Part shown: in pieces, positions 51,301 to 52,274 of the stretch
Layout: every line of letters starts with the position of its first letter
Numbering within the stretch: position 1 is the stretch's first letter
Notes under the pieces: generated by a model
Databases searched by the model: none
What the model was told of the DNA's origin: nothing
Seen by the model: the letters and a program-made list of their open reading frames with translations, nothing else
Assembly: GCF_024696245.1 (NCBI RefSeq)
Contig: NZ_JAILGZ010000080.1
Coordinates: 1-52,274, forward strand
Reading direction: 5' to 3'
Source: Treponema sp.
GTDB taxonomy: Bacteria; Spirochaetota; Spirochaetia; Treponematales; Treponemataceae
Length of the DNA: 52,274 nt
Translations under genes and position numbers: made by a program

Positions 51301-51796
51301 AAACAAGCCTACTATAAGAGTTAAGCTTGACCTTTCTCAAACTACGGGACTGACGGAACTGCCGGAGAAGGCTTTTTCAAATGGTTTTAACACGGACGGT
51401 TGTTTAGCACTGGAATGTATAAGCCTGCCTGAAGGAATTACAAAAATAAATAATCTTTCTTTCTGCAATTGTAAAAATCTTACCACGGTGACGATTCCTT
51501 CTACAGTTACAGAAATAGGAAGGGCAGCATTTTATAGCACAGGTCTTACAGGAATTCTCAATATTCCAAACTCCGTAAAGAAATTCGGATATCAAGTATT
51601 TTATAATACCCCTGACGACTTGACCTTGCAATATGAGGATCAAATTTCTACTTGGATCAAATACAAGGAGAATGGAACAGAGGTAACGAATGAAGATCTC
51701 GGCAATTATTATCCTTACAGTGGAGTTTGCCCTACAAAAGTAGAGCTTTCAACGACGGCACAAGGAGATACTTATATAGAAAAAAGCAGCAGCTGA
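48362..51796 (+). CDS. Giant beta-helix surface lipoprotein with C-terminal leucine-rich repeats
   Basis: A 1144-aa lipoprotein (lipobox FSAC, Cys20), AAGGAG upstream. Residues about 30-290 are Ig-like. About 295-900 is a Gly-rich right-handed beta-helix of the polymorphic outer-membrane protein type, with repeated GGGIY/GGGVY, ITMNGGRISGNTA and SVVKMSGG motifs. An internal 103-104-aa unit is duplicated. About 1010-1100 carries BspA-like leucine-rich repeats (CKNLTTVTIPSTVTEIGRAA). The end (GDTYIEKSSS) is followed by broken coding sequence. Likely an adhesin or surface scaffold, co-transcribed with the preceding lipoprotein (43-bp gap). Confidence 0.8.
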   Translation: MKGFYRFFAFVAVLSLFSACSDLSIEEDSSKKNNGSSKEVSAPGIYLTATDPNGNKIGGGESSSRNASPVIDGGWSYYGVLVTSGTVPDESTKLQKVTYNSTSGSLYYPMNKSELDTKGNMDLYVYGFPSSQNTHTAVTASLYLKSTISIDGASLAYTTSGKFAICTGESETAGYGTINLKVNVSGTNIEYVTYTVKMGTEGSSTSGSSTVSDSILTINPKDDGGTDSKQFSAGTYTLTMSCYNSNGGNLIYYRTETVEVWPGCETNTWYTGNGIVDELSISSDSLFKTYFVCGSDSYFYGNSLTSYTNASDTNTGGIGAPLATVGEAVNRILAANDGTSEYMIYLDGTDTSVSSSKINITETSKALNLTIKSLTSSQAVLNGYSDTATSTKDSYEGALLNISGKSSTDTKINLENIKICGHNNSASDGTGGGIYSSKATITLTNCIISGNQAANGGGIYHNGNITMNGGRISGNTATSNGGGVAVVAGTSSNASFYMKGTAVIGDSSATSTATSSDVCSNSANLGAGIYVSGGSLYIGYTADGNEDGNFEGGVYYNFASSNGGGVYADTHSVVKMSGGTIGRNAATSNGGGVYTLGSLYLCGSAVIGDSTATTTATVNDNSNSVTNGNGGGIYSSGGSVYIGYTADEDIDNDFNGGVYYNYASNHGGGVYAVDNSVVKMSGGYISANMAYLNGGGIYTSGRAFISSGQIMKNDAFQNRGGMGGGIYNAGNLFVYGDTLIGHDVASDSTWKPDFSNFAVNGGGGVYNQGSFYLGYKTATEKDATSTCKIFNCYGGYGGGVYNDGSFYFAYGVIENNTSKYNAGAVYNYGNIYLSCKAYIPAGYTDKNGTKSTGVKMNDVYMKSISYNLSLNPITITGALTPPEEANGVVATITPEAYTEGTQVLGDNNNSSYVSSNYMKFVLAQEGYAIDNKGTVQKGYLADTAPAYISTMTESGTVRVFGYINTDTIAAIKTALYTLYENKPTIRVKLDLSQTTGLTELPEKAFSNGFNTDGCLALECISLPEGITKINNLSFCNCKNLTTVTIPSTVTEIGRAAFYSTGLTGILNIPNSVKKFGYQVFYNTPDDLTLQYEDQISTWIKYKENGTEVTNEDLGNYYPYSGVCPTKVELSTTAQGDTYIEKSSS
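49861..50440 (+). repeat. Imperfect tandem duplication inside the second beta-helix gene
   Basis: Copies start near 49868 and 50177 (GTAATTGGAGATTC in both), with ACATTGGCTATACAGCTGACG shared at 49971 and 50283. The period is therefore 309-312 bp (103-104 codons), two beta-helix rung sets. Confidence 0.8.
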
Positions 51797-51828
51797 TTAT
51801 ATCCAATTCAGTCAAGAAAAATTGCTGA

Positions 51829-52044
51829 ATTAAACGAAGAAATTGCATCGGGACGGAAGAAAATTGCGCCAATACAGGTGATATAACAGCGTCTGATAAA
51901 TACACATCAAGTGATAAAACATCTGGTGCAGGAGGTATTGCCGGAGGCCCTAATGCAAACAATAGCGATTGGCAGCCTATAATAACTAATTCTACTACTT
52001 ATAAGAAATGGAAGGTATCAGGTACCGAACTAGTCTTTGAATAA
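51829..52044 (+). pseudogene. Frameshifted or orphaned GLUG-like gene fragment
   Basis: An open frame without a start, from after a TGA at 51826-51828 to TAA at 52042-52044. It reads NCANTGDITASDKYTSSD and SGAGGIAGGPNANN, the (Y/N)CxNTGxI...GGIAGG pattern of GLUG-motif surface proteins, and ends WKVSGTELVFE. It is in frame 1 while the preceding gene is in another frame, so it is not its natural end. It is most likely the tail of a decayed adhesin gene next to the insertion sequence. Confidence 0.6.
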
Positions 52045-52134
52045 GCCCCCCCCCGTGAGGGATTGGAGCACCTTTAGTCCACCGCAGGGAGCGGAGGCGA
52101 CTGAGGAGGATGAGCGCCAGCGAAGTGCGCAAAG
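52045..52134. other. GC-rich element with a C9 run between gene remnant and IS
   Basis: About 90 bp, clearly richer in G/C than its surroundings, starting G then CCCCCCCCC (52046-52054). It includes short palindromes (CCGC-AGGGA-GCGG; GCGC...GCGC) and no reading frame. It ends directly at the IS terminal repeat. Confidence 0.5.
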
Positions 52135-52274
52135 TGAACTGAACCCCAAAAGTTGGACAGTTTTGGAGGTTATATGAGTAAAATATATACAACGGAATTC
52201 AAACTTAAAGTTGTACAAGAATACCAAAAAGGAGAAAAAGGAAGTACGATTCTTGGGCATGAAATGAATATTCA
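52135..52274 (+). mobile_element. IS3-family insertion sequence, left end (partial)
   Basis: The left terminal repeat TGAACTGAACCCC-AAAAGTTGGACAG (52135-52160) is of the IS3 family (IS150-like) type. A short leader with GGAGG follows and orfA begins. The element runs off the window, so the right end and target duplication cannot be seen. Confidence 0.75.
52174..52274 (+). CDS. IS3-family transposase OrfA, N-terminal part (partial)
   Basis: 33 codons plus two bases before the window end, starting MSKIYTTEFKLKVVQEYQKG. The opening, with Y-T-x-E-F-K-x-K-V-V-x-E-Y, is the standard helix-turn-helix start of IS150-type OrfA. GGAGG lies 7 nt before the ATG. The rest of OrfA and OrfB lies outside the window. 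Confidence 0.8.
   Translation, partial: MSKIYTTEFKLKVVQEYQKGEKGSTILGHEMNI

Noticed and set aside
1-52274. CRISPR array or prophage
   Set aside because: No regularly spaced short repeats, cas genes, integrases or phage structural genes are present.

Overview
The window looks like a chromosomal segment of a host-associated Treponema (Spirochaetota). The evidence is low GC, many Cys-anchored lipoproteins, a spirochaete-like MraY with a PLHDH motif, a FlhB-like/FliK-like pair behind rplS, a methyl-accepting chemotaxis protein, and a Cache-HAMP adenylate cyclase joined to FecR and beta-helix surface proteins. Genus level is inference; species cannot be told. No intergenic stretch exceeds about 300 bp, and there is no rRNA, CRISPR array or complete mobile element.

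Layout. 0-5.8 kb: the end of argH, a bidirectional terminator, then a minus-strand run of pflA, an orphan TRAP-type binding lipoprotein, an HtrA protease, a PEGA/beta-barrel protein and radC. 5.9-19.7 kb: a minus-strand block that reads as an extracellular nucleic-acid degradation locus. It holds two tandem DNA/RNA non-specific endonuclease lipoproteins, a large chitobiase-like/OB-fold lipoprotein, a secreted 5'-nucleotidase, a predicted outer-membrane protein, a lamin-tail lipoprotein and a large OB-fold plus endonuclease/exonuclease/phosphatase lipoprotein. Two of its transcription units start from near-identical promoters (TTGCAA-N16-TATAAT within GGTATATAATT). 19.9-25.6 kb: an ABC-F ATPase, an SH3 lipoprotein, fabF and mraY. 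25.8-28 kb: a chemotaxis receptor on the plus strand.

28-31 kb: a small accessory patch with a GNAT-toxin-like gene preceded by a 52-aa putative antitoxin, two relatives of a duplicated secreted-domain family (one apparently frameshifted at an A-run), an orphan lipoprotein, hairpins and tRNA-Leu(UAA). 31-36.4 kb: a conserved housekeeping operon rpsP-khpA-rimM-trmD-rplS-(fliK-like)-(flhB-like)-89aa-yraN-59aa, with a good sigma70 promoter, next to tRNA-Asp(GUC).

36.7-52.3 kb, plus strand: a LuxR-type regulator, then an apparent operon of adenylate cyclase, FecR/Fn3-like membrane protein, outer-membrane protein and two giant beta-helix lipoproteins. The start of each of the three middle genes overlaps or abuts the gene before it. 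This suggests cAMP signalling linked to assembly or display of surface proteins (inference). The right end decays into a GLUG-like gene remnant, a GC-rich 90-bp element beginning with C9, and the left end of an IS3-family insertion sequence that runs off the window.
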